DNA of 64,000 nucleotides from Aeromonas sp. RU39B. GTDB taxonomy: Bacteria > Pseudomonadota > Gammaproteobacteria > Enterobacterales > Aeromonadaceae. Below the pieces are notes generated by a model. The model ran no database searches and was not told where the DNA came from. It saw nothing but the letters and a program-made list of their open reading frames with translations. Within the stretch, counting starts at the first letter, position 1, and the number at the start of each line of letters is the position of its first letter. Positions 9,301-18,118 of the stretch are shown piece after piece. The position numbers and the translations under genes are program-made. The stretch is taken from the NCBI RefSeq assembly GCF_900156095.1, contig NZ_FTMJ01000002.1:62001-126000 (forward strand), in the 5' to 3' direction.

Positions 9301-11694
9301 ATGAGCTATCAGGTATTGGCCCGCAAGTGGCGCCCCCGTACATTCGATCAGGTGGTTGGTCAGCAGCACGTGCTGACGGCGCTGACTCATGCCCTGGATC
9401 AGGGGCGGTTGCACCATGCTTACCTGCTCAGTGGCACCCGTGGGGTCGGTAAGACCACGATCGCCCGTATTCTGGCCAAGAGCCTCAACTGCGAGCGCGG
9501 GGTGAGCAGTCACCCCTGCGGAGAGTGTGATACCTGCCGCGAAGTGGAGCAGGGTAACTTCGTCGATCTGCTTGAGATTGACGCGGCCTCGCGCACCAAG
9601 GTGGAAGATACCCGCGAGCTGCTCGACAACGTGCAGTATCGCCCGGCACGTGGCCGCTTCAAGGTGTACCTCATCGACGAAGTGCACATGCTCTCGCGCC
9701 ACAGTTTCAACGCGCTGCTCAAAACGCTGGAAGAGCCGCCGCCCTATGTCAAATTCCTGCTGGCGACCACCGATCCGCAGAAATTGCCGATCACCATTCT
9801 CTCTCGCTGCCTGCAGTTTCATTTAAAGAGTCTGGATCAAACCCAGATCGCCACGCAGCTGGAGTGGGTGCTTGATCAGGAGGGGCAACCCTTTGAGCCG
9901 CGCGCCCTGCTGGCGCTGGCCAAGGCAGCCGACGGCAGTATGCGCGATGCGCTCAGTCTGACCGATCAGGCATTGGCTCACGGCAATGGCAGTGTCCATC
10001 TCGAGAGCGTGCTCGCCATGCTCGGTACGCTCGACCATCGCCATCTCTATCAGCTGGTGGAGGCGGTGCTGCGCCAGGATGGTCCGGCAGCGATGGCCAA
10101 GGTGGCCGAGATTGCGACGCTCGGTCCCGATTTTGATCAGCTGCATGCCGAGCTCGAATCATTGCTGCACCGGGTGGCCATGGCCCAGCTGCTGCCTGCC
10201 AGTGTGCAGGAGGAGGGCGCCGAGGCCGAGCTGTTGCTGCAGCTGGCGCGCACTATGGCCGCCGAAGAGGTGCAGCTTTGCTATCAGATTGCCCTCAATG
10301 GCCGCAAAGAGCTGCCTTGGGCGCCGGATGGCCGCAGTGGCCTTGAGATGACGGTGCTGCGTATGTTGGCCTTCTCGCCCCGGCGGGTGGCACTGCCGAG
10401 CGCGAGCTTTGCCACTATGGCGCAAGCCGTTGCGCCGCTGGGCGTTGCTGCTCTCTCTGCGCCGGTGGTCGCACCTGCGCCGGGAAAGCCTGAAACGGCG
10501 CCAGCCGAGCCAGAGGACCCGGAGCACGACGAGCAGGCGCTCTTTGCCGAGCAGACCGAGTTAATGGCTCAGGCCGAGCAGATGGGGTATCAGGCCGAAG
10601 ATACGCCTGCTTCGTCTGCTGCACCGAGAAATGAGATCGCACCCGTTGTGATCGAGAGTGCCGCCGAGCCGCCCATGCCTGAAGCACCGGCGCCGCATAC
10701 CTCCGGTGCGCTGTCGCTGCTTGGCAAGCGCAATATGCTGCGCAGCCGTCTGCGGGGTGATGCCCCGGCTGCGGCGCCAGCCGTTACCGCCGCCAAGCCT
10801 TATACGCCGCCAGCTCGGGTGAGCGAGGCGGTGCCTGCGCCGTCAGTGGTGACGCCAGCGCCAGTCGCCGCGTCCCCCGCGTCTGTGCAGCAAGAGGCGA
10901 GTGCCCTCGTGCGGCCAGCAAGACGGATGGATCCTGCGTTCGCCGAGCCTGATGAAGAGGAAAGTGACGGCGATAGCTGGAACGATTATGAAGCGGCCAT
11001 GGCGCAGATCTCGTGGCAGCCACAGGCGCAGACACCGGTCACGCCACCGGTGGTTTCAACCTCCTCCGATTTGCCGCCCTGGTCGTTGGATGATGCGTCT
11101 TTGCCAGTGCCGCAGACTGAAGCAATTCAACCGTCCGTGTCGGCCTTAGACGCTGATATGCCGGCACCGATTGCGCCTATGGCTCAGGATGTGCCCGTTG
11201 TCGAAGAGCCTGCAGCGAGAGCCCCCATCGATTGGGATGAGTTGGAGTCTGCCGAAGAGAGTGTGTCAGGCTTTGGTGAGCGGTTACTGCCTTCCAGCCT
11301 CTTGGCCCACTGCGGTGATAGCTGGTCTGAACTTATCTCCCACACTCAGGTTGCGGGTCGCCTGCGTCAGCTGGCGATTAACTCGGTGATGCGCCGTGAG
11401 CCGGGCCTTCTGCATTTGACCCTCAAGCCCGAGCAGCGTCATCTGGTCAGCGAGCGGGCCTGTCAGGCGCTGGCTGAGCATCTGGCCCCGGCGCTGGGTG
11501 AAACCGTGCGCGTTGAGGTCGAGCTGGGCGTCATCGACGGGCAGGAGACGCCGCTTGAGGTCGAGCATCGTCTCTATCATCAGGTTTTAGAGCAGGCGAA
11601 TCGTGATATGCAACATGATCCCCACGTACAGTTTATGCGCCAGCGTTTTGGTGCCGAGCTGCATGTTGACTCCATTGAGCCTCTGGTGGAGTGA
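9301..11694 (+). CDS. dnaX: DNA polymerase III tau subunit DnaX
   Basis: The clamp-loader ATPase and replisome organiser, 797 residues against 643 in E. coli. From the start MSYQVLARKWRPRTFDQVVG come Walker A GTRGVGKTT (about residues 43-51), a four-cysteine zinc module around CGECDTC, Walker B LIDEVHML and the SRC sensor SRCLQFHLK. A long Pro/Ala-rich linker spans about residues 400-680 and the C-terminal DnaE-binding domain follows. The linker accounts for the extra length. I do not see the A AAA AAG slippery heptamer that yields gamma in E. coli. The ATG at 9301 is the family start. Confidence 0.97.
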   Translation: MSYQVLARKWRPRTFDQVVGQQHVLTALTHALDQGRLHHAYLLSGTRGVGKTTIARILAKSLNCERGVSSHPCGECDTCREVEQGNFVDLLEIDAASRTKVEDTRELLDNVQYRPARGRFKVYLIDEVHMLSRHSFNALLKTLEEPPPYVKFLLATTDPQKLPITILSRCLQFHLKSLDQTQIATQLEWVLDQEGQPFEPRALLALAKAADGSMRDALSLTDQALAHGNGSVHLESVLAMLGTLDHRHLYQLVEAVLRQDGPAAMAKVAEIATLGPDFDQLHAELESLLHRVAMAQLLPASVQEEGAEAELLLQLARTMAAEEVQLCYQIALNGRKELPWAPDGRSGLEMTVLRMLAFSPRRVALPSASFATMAQAVAPLGVAALSAPVVAPAPGKPETAPAEPEDPEHDEQALFAEQTELMAQAEQMGYQAEDTPASSAAPRNEIAPVVIESAAEPPMPEAPAPHTSGALSLLGKRNMLRSRLRGDAPAAAPAVTAAKPYTPPARVSEAVPAPSVVTPAPVAASPASVQQEASALVRPARRMDPAFAEPDEEESDGDSWNDYEAAMAQISWQPQAQTPVTPPVVSTSSDLPPWSLDDASLPVPQTEAIQPSVSALDADMPAPIAPMAQDVPVVEEPAARAPIDWDELESAEESVSGFGERLLPSSLLAHCGDSWSELISHTQVAGRLRQLAINSVMRREPGLLHLTLKPEQRHLVSERACQALAEHLAPALGETVRVEVELGVIDGQETPLEVEHRLYHQVLEQANRDMQHDPHVQFMRQRFGAELHVDSIEPLVE

Positions 11695-11793
11695 CCGGCC
11701 CCGTCCGGATTTGAAAAACTGCTTGCTCATCCCCATATGTGAAGCAAGCCCCGCGGCCAGGCGCCGTATCCGTTAAGAGATGAGAGACAAGAT

Positions 11794-12123
11794 ATGTTTG
11801 GTAAAGGTGGAATCGGTAACCTGATGAAACAGGCTCAGCAGATGCAAGATCGCATGCAAAAGATGCAAGAGCAGCTGGCCGAGATGGAAGTGACCGGTGA
11901 AGCCGGTGCCGGTATGGTCAAAATCACCATGATGGGTAACCACAACGTGCGCCGCGTCGAGATTGACCAAGGTCTGATGGAAGACGACAAAGAGATGTTG
12001 GAAGACCTCATCGCCGCCGCGTTCAACGACGCCGTGCGCCGTGTTGAAGAGCAAAACAAGAGCAAGATGGCTGAGCTGACCGGCGGTATGCAGCTGCCCC
12101 CCGGCTTCAAGATGCCGTTCTAA
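11794..12123 (+). CDS. ybaB: YbaB/EbfC nucleoid-associated protein
   Basis: A small DNA-binding dimer of 109 residues, same size as E. coli YbaB. It starts [21 protein letters not shown] and has the coiled-coil helix rich in Met and Gln, the strand [17 protein letters not shown] and the [10 protein letters not shown]-terminus. It lies 100 bases after dnaX. In E. coli recR follows ybaB immediately; here a terminator and about 5 kb of other genes intervene. Confidence 0.97.
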   Translation: MFGKGGIGNLMKQAQQMQDRMQKMQEQLAEMEVTGEAGAGMVKITMMGNHNVRRVEIDQGLMEDDKEMLEDLIAAAFNDAVRRVEEQNKSKMAELTGGMQLPPGFKMPF

Positions 12124-12180
12124 TGCCGCTTTCTTGGCGAACGTTTGCGCTGTAGCAAATGTTGCCCATGTGAATATCAA

Positions 12181-12221
12181 CGCAGCCAGCGAGCCTGATG
12201 CCCGCTGGCTGCGTTTTTTTT
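12181..12221 (+). terminator. strong intrinsic terminator after ybaB
   Basis: An 11-bp perfect stem CGCAGCCAGCG / CGCTGGCTGCG with an 11-base loop is followed by eight T residues. It closes the dnaX-ybaB unit. Confidence 0.93.
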
Positions 12222-12934
12222 ATCGCTGCTCACTGCTTATTATTTTCCACTGTGACTGCAATGAGTGATTTGGCTCACACTTGTGAGAAATAGGGTGGTA
12301 TGCCCAGCACAGGTATTTGAGCGACAGTTATGCACTGATATCGCTTGGCTAGTAATCTTCGCTTGTAAAATATAGTGCGTGAAAAAATGAAGCACCTGGA
12401 TATTATTTAATTCATCGCCAGTTGTTAATTTCATGACGAATGCAATTAAGTTCAAACCTATCGTGCTTTGTCATGTAAAGCTATCGAGCTTCACTTGTCG
12501 ATAGATACAGTGAATGCGCTATGGCTGCAAGCAGGTGCCATGCACTCTGGCGGGATGCTGGCCGTGGCGCCAGGCCTTAAAGGTAGCAGGTTAGAGAAGC
12601 GTATTTTCCATATGATTCAAGCATGGCCACGTTAAAACACGATGCTTCCATTGAGCTAATTGATATTCAAACTCATTTCATCTTTAGGTTTAAGCCTGAA
12701 TGCGTTGCATCATATACACAGTGCCGCGAACATTTATTGTGTTCTGTGGATTGACAGTGAGATAAGAGGAATTGAATATAGAGAATAATATGAGTGATGA
12801 TTCATTATAAAAATTAAAAGCAGGCAGGTTTTATTTAATTTCAACAGATAAATAAATCGAACGTCCACTCATATTATGCAAGTCAATCACGCTTGCATTT
12901 TCTTAACATAATAGTCGCTTAAGGATAAGGGATA
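12222..12934. other. AT-rich gene-free stretch before a chemoreceptor gene
   Basis: About 710 bases with visibly higher AT content than the flanks and no coding frame I would defend. A CRP-like site, AGTGA-N6-TCACA, lies at 12264-12279 with one mismatch to TGTGA-N6-TCACA. A GC-rich hairpin CTGGCG / CGCCAG occurs near 12548-12574 without a T-run. The stretch ends in a ribosome site (AAGGATAAGGG) for the chemoreceptor. It may hold a long regulated leader or a small RNA, but I cannot name one. Confidence 0.4.
12264..12279. promoter_or_regulatory. candidate CRP site
   Basis: AGTGATTTGGCTCACA differs from the CRP consensus TGTGA-N6-TCACA at one position. It is about 655 bases upstream of the only nearby downstream gene, so either the leader is very long or the site serves an unannotated transcript. 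Chance occurrence is possible. Confidence 0.35.
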
Positions 12935-14563
12935 ATGGGAAATTGGAACAGTTTGCGAGTCAAGGTCAGTGCCGGGTTGATCTTGCTGACAGTGTTGATT
13001 TTGCTCAGCAGTGTCTTGAATTATCGGGCGTTGGAGACCCTTAGCCACAACTCCGAGCAGATAGCCGGTAACGTGCTCCCTGCCGTGGAAGGGGTTATCA
13101 ATGCCGACCGGGATCTCTATCAGGCCTTGTTGGCCGAACATGAGGCGATTCTGGCTACCGATAGCACGCAGGTGGGCGCTAAAAAGGCCGACTTTGATGA
13201 AAACGTGCAGCAGGCCCATGAGCGGATGAACGGATTTTTGGCGGCGCTGGCGGCTTATCCGGAGATCACTTCCCGTCTGAGCAACTTTGAGCAGCAGTTT
13301 AGTGTTTGGCACAACGCTTCTGCCGAGGTATTCACCCAGCTGGCCAAAGGCGACAAAGCGCAGGCCATCACGCTCTTGAACGGTGCCGATACACTGTTTA
13401 ACCAGTTACGCCAGCAGTACAACCTTGCTGGCGAGCTGGGCGATCAGCTCGGGGCGCGCCTGCACCAACATTCAACGGCCACCAGTGACAGCCGTCAACA
13501 GATGACACTCATCATCGCTGTGATCTCTGTGCTGATCGGGGTGGTACTGAGTTATACCAATCCCAAAGCGATCGTGAATTCGGTCAATCAGGTGCGCAGT
13601 AAAATCGATGATATCTCCATGGGGGGCGGTGATCTGGTTAACCGCCTTCCGATTGTCTCCCGTGATGAATTGGGCCAGCTGTCGATGAGCGTGAACCGCT
13701 TGCTCGATCAGTTGCAGGGGCTCATCAAGGATGTGATTACCGATGTGAACACGCTCGAGGGAAGTACCCTCAATATGGGTAAGATTGTTCACCATGCTGA
13801 AGCGGTCAGTGAGCAGCAACAGCAGCATTTGAGCTCGGTGGTGGCTGCCATTACCGAGATCAGCCATGCGGTGGCCGATATCTCGCAACATGCGCAAACC
13901 ACCTCAGCGCAGAGCCATGAGGCGCAGCAAGCGGCCAATCATGGCATGTCGCTGCTGGAGACAAACAGCACATTGAGCCATCAGCTCTCAGGCAGTATTC
14001 AACACGCCAGCCAGATCGTGACCCAGCTGGAGGCCGAATCGGAGCGGATCGCGACGGTGCTGGATGTGATCCGAAGCATTGCCGAGCAGACCAATTTACT
14101 GGCGCTTAACGCAGCCATCGAAGCGGCACGCGCCGGTGAGCAGGGGCGCGGTTTTGCGGTGGTGGCCGATGAGGTCCGTACCCTGGCGGGGCGCACCCAG
14201 AATTCGACAGCCGATATTCAGGCGATGATCACCTCGCTCAAGCAACAGGTGAGCGGCGCCGTGGTGGCCATGGACAAGGGTCATGAGCAGGTGCAGAGCT
14301 CGGTGGCGATGGCCGAGCAGATGCGCAGCGCCTTCTCCTCCATTCAAGGGCTGGTTGCGCAAGTGCAAGACATGAACTTCCAGATTGCCTCGGCCACCGA
14401 GCAGCAGAGCACGGTGATGAACGATATCAACAAGAGTGTTACCGAGCTGGACGAGTTGGCCGGTGAGGGGCGCCAAGTATCCCAATCGGTTAGTCACAGT
14501 GGTAAAGAGCTGGATAGGCTTGCTCGTCATCTGGCCGAGCGGGTGGGGCAGTTCAAGGTGTAA
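12935..14563 (+). CDS. methyl-accepting chemotaxis protein
   Basis: A 542-residue membrane chemoreceptor. A first transmembrane segment lies at about residues 12-29, a helical periplasmic domain at about 35-185 (four-helix-bundle type, no Cache motif seen), a second transmembrane segment at about 189-207, then HAMP and the signalling domain. The hairpin tip matches the conserved core from [20 protein letters not shown] (about residue 383) to the [12 protein letters not shown] segment. The ligand is unknown. The gene starts an insertion between ybaB and recR and has its own terminator. Confidence 0.95.
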   Translation: MGNWNSLRVKVSAGLILLTVLILLSSVLNYRALETLSHNSEQIAGNVLPAVEGVINADRDLYQALLAEHEAILATDSTQVGAKKADFDENVQQAHERMNGFLAALAAYPEITSRLSNFEQQFSVWHNASAEVFTQLAKGDKAQAITLLNGADTLFNQLRQQYNLAGELGDQLGARLHQHSTATSDSRQQMTLIIAVISVLIGVVLSYTNPKAIVNSVNQVRSKIDDISMGGGDLVNRLPIVSRDELGQLSMSVNRLLDQLQGLIKDVITDVNTLEGSTLNMGKIVHHAEAVSEQQQQHLSSVVAAITEISHAVADISQHAQTTSAQSHEAQQAANHGMSLLETNSTLSHQLSGSIQHASQIVTQLEAESERIATVLDVIRSIAEQTNLLALNAAIEAARAGEQGRGFAVVADEVRTLAGRTQNSTADIQAMITSLKQQVSGAVVAMDKGHEQVQSSVAMAEQMRSAFSSIQGLVAQVQDMNFQIASATEQQSTVMNDINKSVTELDELAGEGRQVSQSVSHSGKELDRLARHLAERVGQFKV

Positions 14564-14592
14564 TCCCTGTTAATCAATCCTTAGGTGTAATC

Positions 14593-14630
14593 AACGCTCC
14601 TGAACGCAAGCGCGGCCGGGAGCGTTTTAT
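14593..14630 (+). terminator. terminator after the chemoreceptor gene
   Basis: An 8-bp stem AACGCTCC / GGAGCGTT with a long 18-base loop is followed by TTTTATTTAG, 30 bases after the stop codon. Confidence 0.75.
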
Positions 14631-14782
14631 TTAGTTTCCATATGGTGCTTTTCTTCGAACACTAGACGAGAGTGGTATAGGCACATGGCCTGCACTCTAC
14701 TACTCTTCTAGACAGCGTGTGCCCATATAAAGGCATGACATCTCAAGAAGTTAGCAAGTCCGACACCATCATGGAGGAAGAT

Positions 14783-15265
14783 ATGGGACGCATCTTGCGC
14801 AATTTGTCCGGTCTGTTATTCGCGCTGATCAGCCTGAGTGCATTGGCACAAGAGCCGCTGTTGACCATCAAGGTGGCTGGCTGTTGTGATGGTAAGGACT
14901 CGATCGCGCTGACCCGCGCCGATTTTGATGCTTTGCCTCAGCACGAATTAACCACCCGAACGCCCTGGACCGAAGGTGAGCACGTCTATCGCGGTGTCTT
15001 GCTGCGCGATCTGGTCAAACACTTCAACATTCGTGGTGATGAGGTCAAAGCTGTGGCGCTTAATGATTATTGGGCTGCACTGCCGCTGGCTGATGGTGAG
15101 CAGTTTGATGTGCTGCTGGCATCCCGGCAGGATGGCAAGGAGCTGACACTGCGTAACAAGGGACCACTCTGGGTGATTTACCCTCTCTCGCAACATCCTG
15201 AACTGGACAAAGAGATTTACCACAGCCGCATGGTGTGGCAACTCTCTGCTATTGCTGGAAAGTAA
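14783..15265 (+). CDS. exported molybdopterin-binding-fold (SUOX-like) protein
   Basis: A 160-residue protein with a signal peptide (MGRILRNLSGLLFALISLSALAQ, cut expected after ALA) and a domain like the oxidoreductase molybdopterin-binding fold: LTRADFDALPQHEL, then VYRGVLLRDLVKHF, and a closing GPLWVIYPLS. A paired Cys-Cys occurs early in the mature protein. No further oxidoreductase domain is attached, so enzymatic activity is doubtful. I chose the ATG at 14783 because GGAGGA precedes it and it starts a good signal peptide; the frame is open from 14717. The stop is one base before the next gene, so the two are surely cotranscribed, which suggests a periplasmic partner for the c-di-GMP protein. 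Confidence 0.8.
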   Translation: MGRILRNLSGLLFALISLSALAQEPLLTIKVAGCCDGKDSIALTRADFDALPQHELTTRTPWTEGEHVYRGVLLRDLVKHFNIRGDEVKAVALNDYWAALPLADGEQFDVLLASRQDGKELTLRNKGPLWVIYPLSQHPELDKEIYHSRMVWQLSAIAGK

Positions 15266-15266
15266 G

Positions 15267-17186
15267 ATGCTGCGCGGTAAATTCCTTTCCATGATCTTGC
15301 TGATGACCGCCTTTCTTGGCGTCGCAGTCTGGTCAGTCTGGAATTATGATCGCGCCTTCAAGGCTGTGACCCGCTATACCCAGCTTTCGGCATGGTCACT
15401 GGCCCAGCTCGAGCTGGAGATTCAAAGCTTTCAGCATGCACTCGATCTCTATCGCGCCGGGGCCACCAGCGCGCAGGAGATGAATCGCCGCTTTGACATC
15501 GCCTGGAACCGGCTTGATGTGTTTATCCACGGCGCTGAGGCAAAACCGGTGCGCGATCGCTCTGGCGCAGGCGTCGTGGCAGAGCGCATTTTGCAGCTTT
15601 TCCAGCAGCATGAGCGTGACGTGATGACGGGAAAGGCCAGTGATAAAGGGCTGCAGGCATTTTCTGTGCAGTTGCATCAGGCGCTGGCCGATGTGCGCGA
15701 TGTGATGGTGAGAAACTTCACCGGCCCCATGGCTATTGAGCAGCGCACATTACTGGCTAAAACCCGGGTGCAGAACTTTCTTATCCTGGCCGTTTTGCTG
15801 CTGGCCTGCGCCTTGATGCTGCTGCAGCTGTTTCGCGAAGTGAAGCGTCAGCATTATCTGGCCTGGAATGATGCGTTGACCGGATTGCCCAATCGAGCGG
15901 CCCTGTTGCAGCATCTGGCGTCTCTGGCGGCCAAACGGCGGGCAGGACAGGGGGAGATCACCCTCTGCTTACTGGATCTGGGTCATTTTCGTGAGGTCAA
16001 CGACAGTCTGGGGTACGAGCGTGGCGATGCCCTACTCAAAGGGGTGGCCGACGAGCTGACGCGCCATCGGCAGCCCGGCATGTTTATCGCCCGCATCGGC
16101 AGTGACGAGTTTGCGCTGGTGATAGCTGGCAAGATCCCTGCCTATTTGCGTTTCCCGTTTTTGGAGACGGTGCTTTGCCGGGTGCAGCGTTTTGTGTTCG
16201 ATGCCGATCCGGCGCATCGGGTTCGTGCGTTTATGGGGATTTGTCATCAGGCCGGCGCGACGGGCACGCCTAAAGAGCGGTTGCTGTTTGCCGATATTGC
16301 CCTCGAGAGTGCCAAGAGACAGCGGGCTCACCGCTATGTGGTGTTCTCTTCCAAAATGCACGAACACTATCAGCGCAATCGTCAACTCTCTGCCGAGCTC
16401 AATGAACTTATCCACTCTGCGCCGGGTGATCAGCTGTTTTTGTGTTATCAGCCGATTATCCATGAGCGTGGGGGGAATGTGCTGGGGGCCGAGACCCTGC
16501 TGCGCTGGCGCCACCCCACGTTTGGCTTTATCAATCCGTTCGATGTGATAAGCCTTGCAGAAGAGAACGGTATGGGCGAGCGGCTGGGCCAGTGGATTTT
16601 CGCCCGCCTGCAACACGATCTCTCGCGCTTTCCTGCATCGACGCTGGCTCGACTCGAGCTGTCGGTTAACTTGTCGGGATCGATGTTCCATACCCGGCTG
16701 GCAGAGCATACCGTGCAACTGATGGCGGGTGGCCCACTCAGACTGGATCAGTTGGTTCTGGAGTTAACGGAGACCATCGCGCTGGATGACTTACCCTTAA
16801 GCAAACAGATCTTTGCCAGCCTGCGGCGTCATGGCATTCGGGTCGCTCTTGATGATTTCGGGACTGGCTGGTCGTCGTTTTCCTATCTGCGCGAGCTCTA
16901 TTTTGACAAACTCAAAATAGATCGCTCGTTTATTACCGCCATCGACAGTGACGAGCGTCAGTCCCTGTTTGTCAGCGCCATTACCACGCTCTCGCACCAG
17001 CTTGGGGTGCAGGTGGTCGCAGAAGGGGTGGAGACTCAGGCCGAGCTACAAGTAGTACGTCGGATTGGCGTAGATAAAGTGCAAGGGTATGTCTACTCCA
17101 AGCCGCTGGCCATCGATGATTTTCTAACCTATTGCCAGCATTGGCAGAAGATCAATCCCGTTACCATGGTGCGCCTCTCCGGGTGA
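15267..17186 (+). CDS. membrane GGDEF/EAL c-di-GMP protein, probable phosphodiesterase
   Basis: A 639-residue inner membrane protein: transmembrane segments at about 6-24 and 171-189 bracket a periplasmic helical domain, followed by GGDEF and EAL domains. The GGDEF motif is GSDEF (residues 278-282), a changed signature. The EAL motif is ETL (409-411), but the other phosphodiesterase residues are present: N in SVNLSG, ELTET, DDFGTGWSSF (from 529), K in DKLKIDRSF and E in VVAEGVE. I infer a c-di-GMP phosphodiesterase with a weak or regulatory GGDEF domain. The ATG at 15267 has GGAAAG upstream and starts one base after the stop of the periplasmic protein gene, which may supply its input signal. 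Confidence 0.93.
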   Translation: MLRGKFLSMILLMTAFLGVAVWSVWNYDRAFKAVTRYTQLSAWSLAQLELEIQSFQHALDLYRAGATSAQEMNRRFDIAWNRLDVFIHGAEAKPVRDRSGAGVVAERILQLFQQHERDVMTGKASDKGLQAFSVQLHQALADVRDVMVRNFTGPMAIEQRTLLAKTRVQNFLILAVLLLACALMLLQLFREVKRQHYLAWNDALTGLPNRAALLQHLASLAAKRRAGQGEITLCLLDLGHFREVNDSLGYERGDALLKGVADELTRHRQPGMFIARIGSDEFALVIAGKIPAYLRFPFLETVLCRVQRFVFDADPAHRVRAFMGICHQAGATGTPKERLLFADIALESAKRQRAHRYVVFSSKMHEHYQRNRQLSAELNELIHSAPGDQLFLCYQPIIHERGGNVLGAETLLRWRHPTFGFINPFDVISLAEENGMGERLGQWIFARLQHDLSRFPASTLARLELSVNLSGSMFHTRLAEHTVQLMAGGPLRLDQLVLELTETIALDDLPLSKQIFASLRRHGIRVALDDFGTGWSSFSYLRELYFDKLKIDRSFITAIDSDERQSLFVSAITTLSHQLGVQVVAEGVETQAELQVVRRIGVDKVQGYVYSKPLAIDDFLTYCQHWQKINPVTMVRLSG

Positions 17187-17264
17187 CATCTCTGCGCACA
17201 TTCAGTTTGCCCGCCAGTTTGTGTATAGTCCTGCCAAAGTCCTGCCTTCGAAAATGAGATCCCC

Positions 17265-17867
17265 ATGAAATTCAGTCCCCTGCTTGATGAGATGATCAAG
17301 GCGCTGCAAGTGTTGCCGGGTGTGGGGCCCAAATCTGCCCAGCGCATGGCCTTTCAGCTGCTTGAGCGCGAGCGCGGCCGTGGTATCAAACTGGCGCAAA
17401 CCTTAACCCGGGCACTGACCCAGATTGGTCACTGCAGTCACTGCCGTACCTTTACCGAAAACGAGCAGTGCGAGCTGTGCGCCAATCCCAAACGGGCCGA
17501 AAATGGCCTGCTGTGCGTCGTGGAAAGTCCCGCCGATGTGGCGGCTATCGAGCAGACTGGCCACTACAGCGGCCGCTATTTTGTGTTGATGGGTCACCTC
17601 TCACCGCTCGATGGCATTGGCCCGGAAGATCTGGGGCTCGATATTCTTGAGCGGCGACTGGCCGATGAGTCGATTTCCGAGCTGATTTTGGCCACCAATC
17701 CGACCATCGAAGGGGATGCTACCGCCTATTACATCGCTGAGCTGGCGCGCTCCGCCGGTGTGAACGTGAGCCGGATCGCCCACGGCGTTCCGGTGGGCGG
17801 TGAGTTGGAGCTGGTTGATGGCACTACGCTGTCTCATTCTCTGATGGGGCGACAGCCCCTTAACTAA
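17265..17867 (+). CDS. recR: recombination mediator RecR
   Basis: With RecO (and RecF) it loads RecA at gaps. The 200-residue protein has the helix-hairpin-helix region [17 protein letters not shown], a C4 zinc finger (CSHCRTF and CELC), and a Toprim domain containing [12 protein letters not shown] and [12 protein letters not shown]. Length equals E. coli RecR (201). Normally in tandem with ybaB, it is here separated by three signalling genes and so must use its own promoter. The last codons (RQPLN) are the start of an array of degenerate copies that continues past the stop. Confidence 0.97.
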   Translation: MKFSPLLDEMIKALQVLPGVGPKSAQRMAFQLLERERGRGIKLAQTLTRALTQIGHCSHCRTFTENEQCELCANPKRAENGLLCVVESPADVAAIEQTGHYSGRYFVLMGHLSPLDGIGPEDLGLDILERRLADESISELILATNPTIEGDATAYYIAELARSAGVNVSRIAHGVPVGGELELVDGTTLSHSLMGRQPLN

Positions 17868-17945
17868 GTCGTGCGACAGGCCCTTAACGAAGCCGGTGCG
17901 TCAGCTCTTAACTAAGCGGGAGCGTCAGCTCCTTAACTCAACTTG
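17849..17945 (+). repeat. four degenerate ~24-base tandem copies of the recR 3' end
   Basis: Units begin at 17849, 17873, 17898 and 17922, each starting GCGACAG or GCGTCAG, then a C/T-rich step and CTTAACTAAG or a close variant. The first unit holds the last recR codons and its stop; the others are noncoding. In frame, the first unit reads RQPLN-stop and the second reads RQALN, so the copies look like expansions of the gene end. No T-run or strong symmetric hairpin accompanies them. Confidence 0.75.
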
Positions 17946-18047
17946 TGCTGGCGCGCCGCAGCCTGTGATTGTCGTGCGCCAGCGCTCGCAGATTTAGCAA
18001 TAACCCGCCGTATTTGATGAAAAAGGCAGCAAACGCACTCGTTGCCT

Positions 18048-18075
18048 CTTGAAAGCTGGTTGGGCGTCCCCATCT
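18048..18075 (+). promoter_or_regulatory. sigma-32 heat shock promoter of htpG
   Basis: CTTGAAA (18048-18054), a 13-base spacer and CCCCATCT (18068-18075) match the sigma-32 consensus CTTGAAA-N11-16-CCCCATNT almost perfectly. Transcription should start near 18082, about 37 bases before the htpG ATG. Confidence 0.93.
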
Positions 18076-18118
18076 TTCCTGACGAAACCGTTCAACCAGA
18101 ATCGTCAAGGAATTGCCG

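Noticed and set aside
12240..12455. Small minus-strand open frame in the AT-rich gap
   Set aside because: No ribosome site, no recognisable protein and atypical codon content; likely chance.
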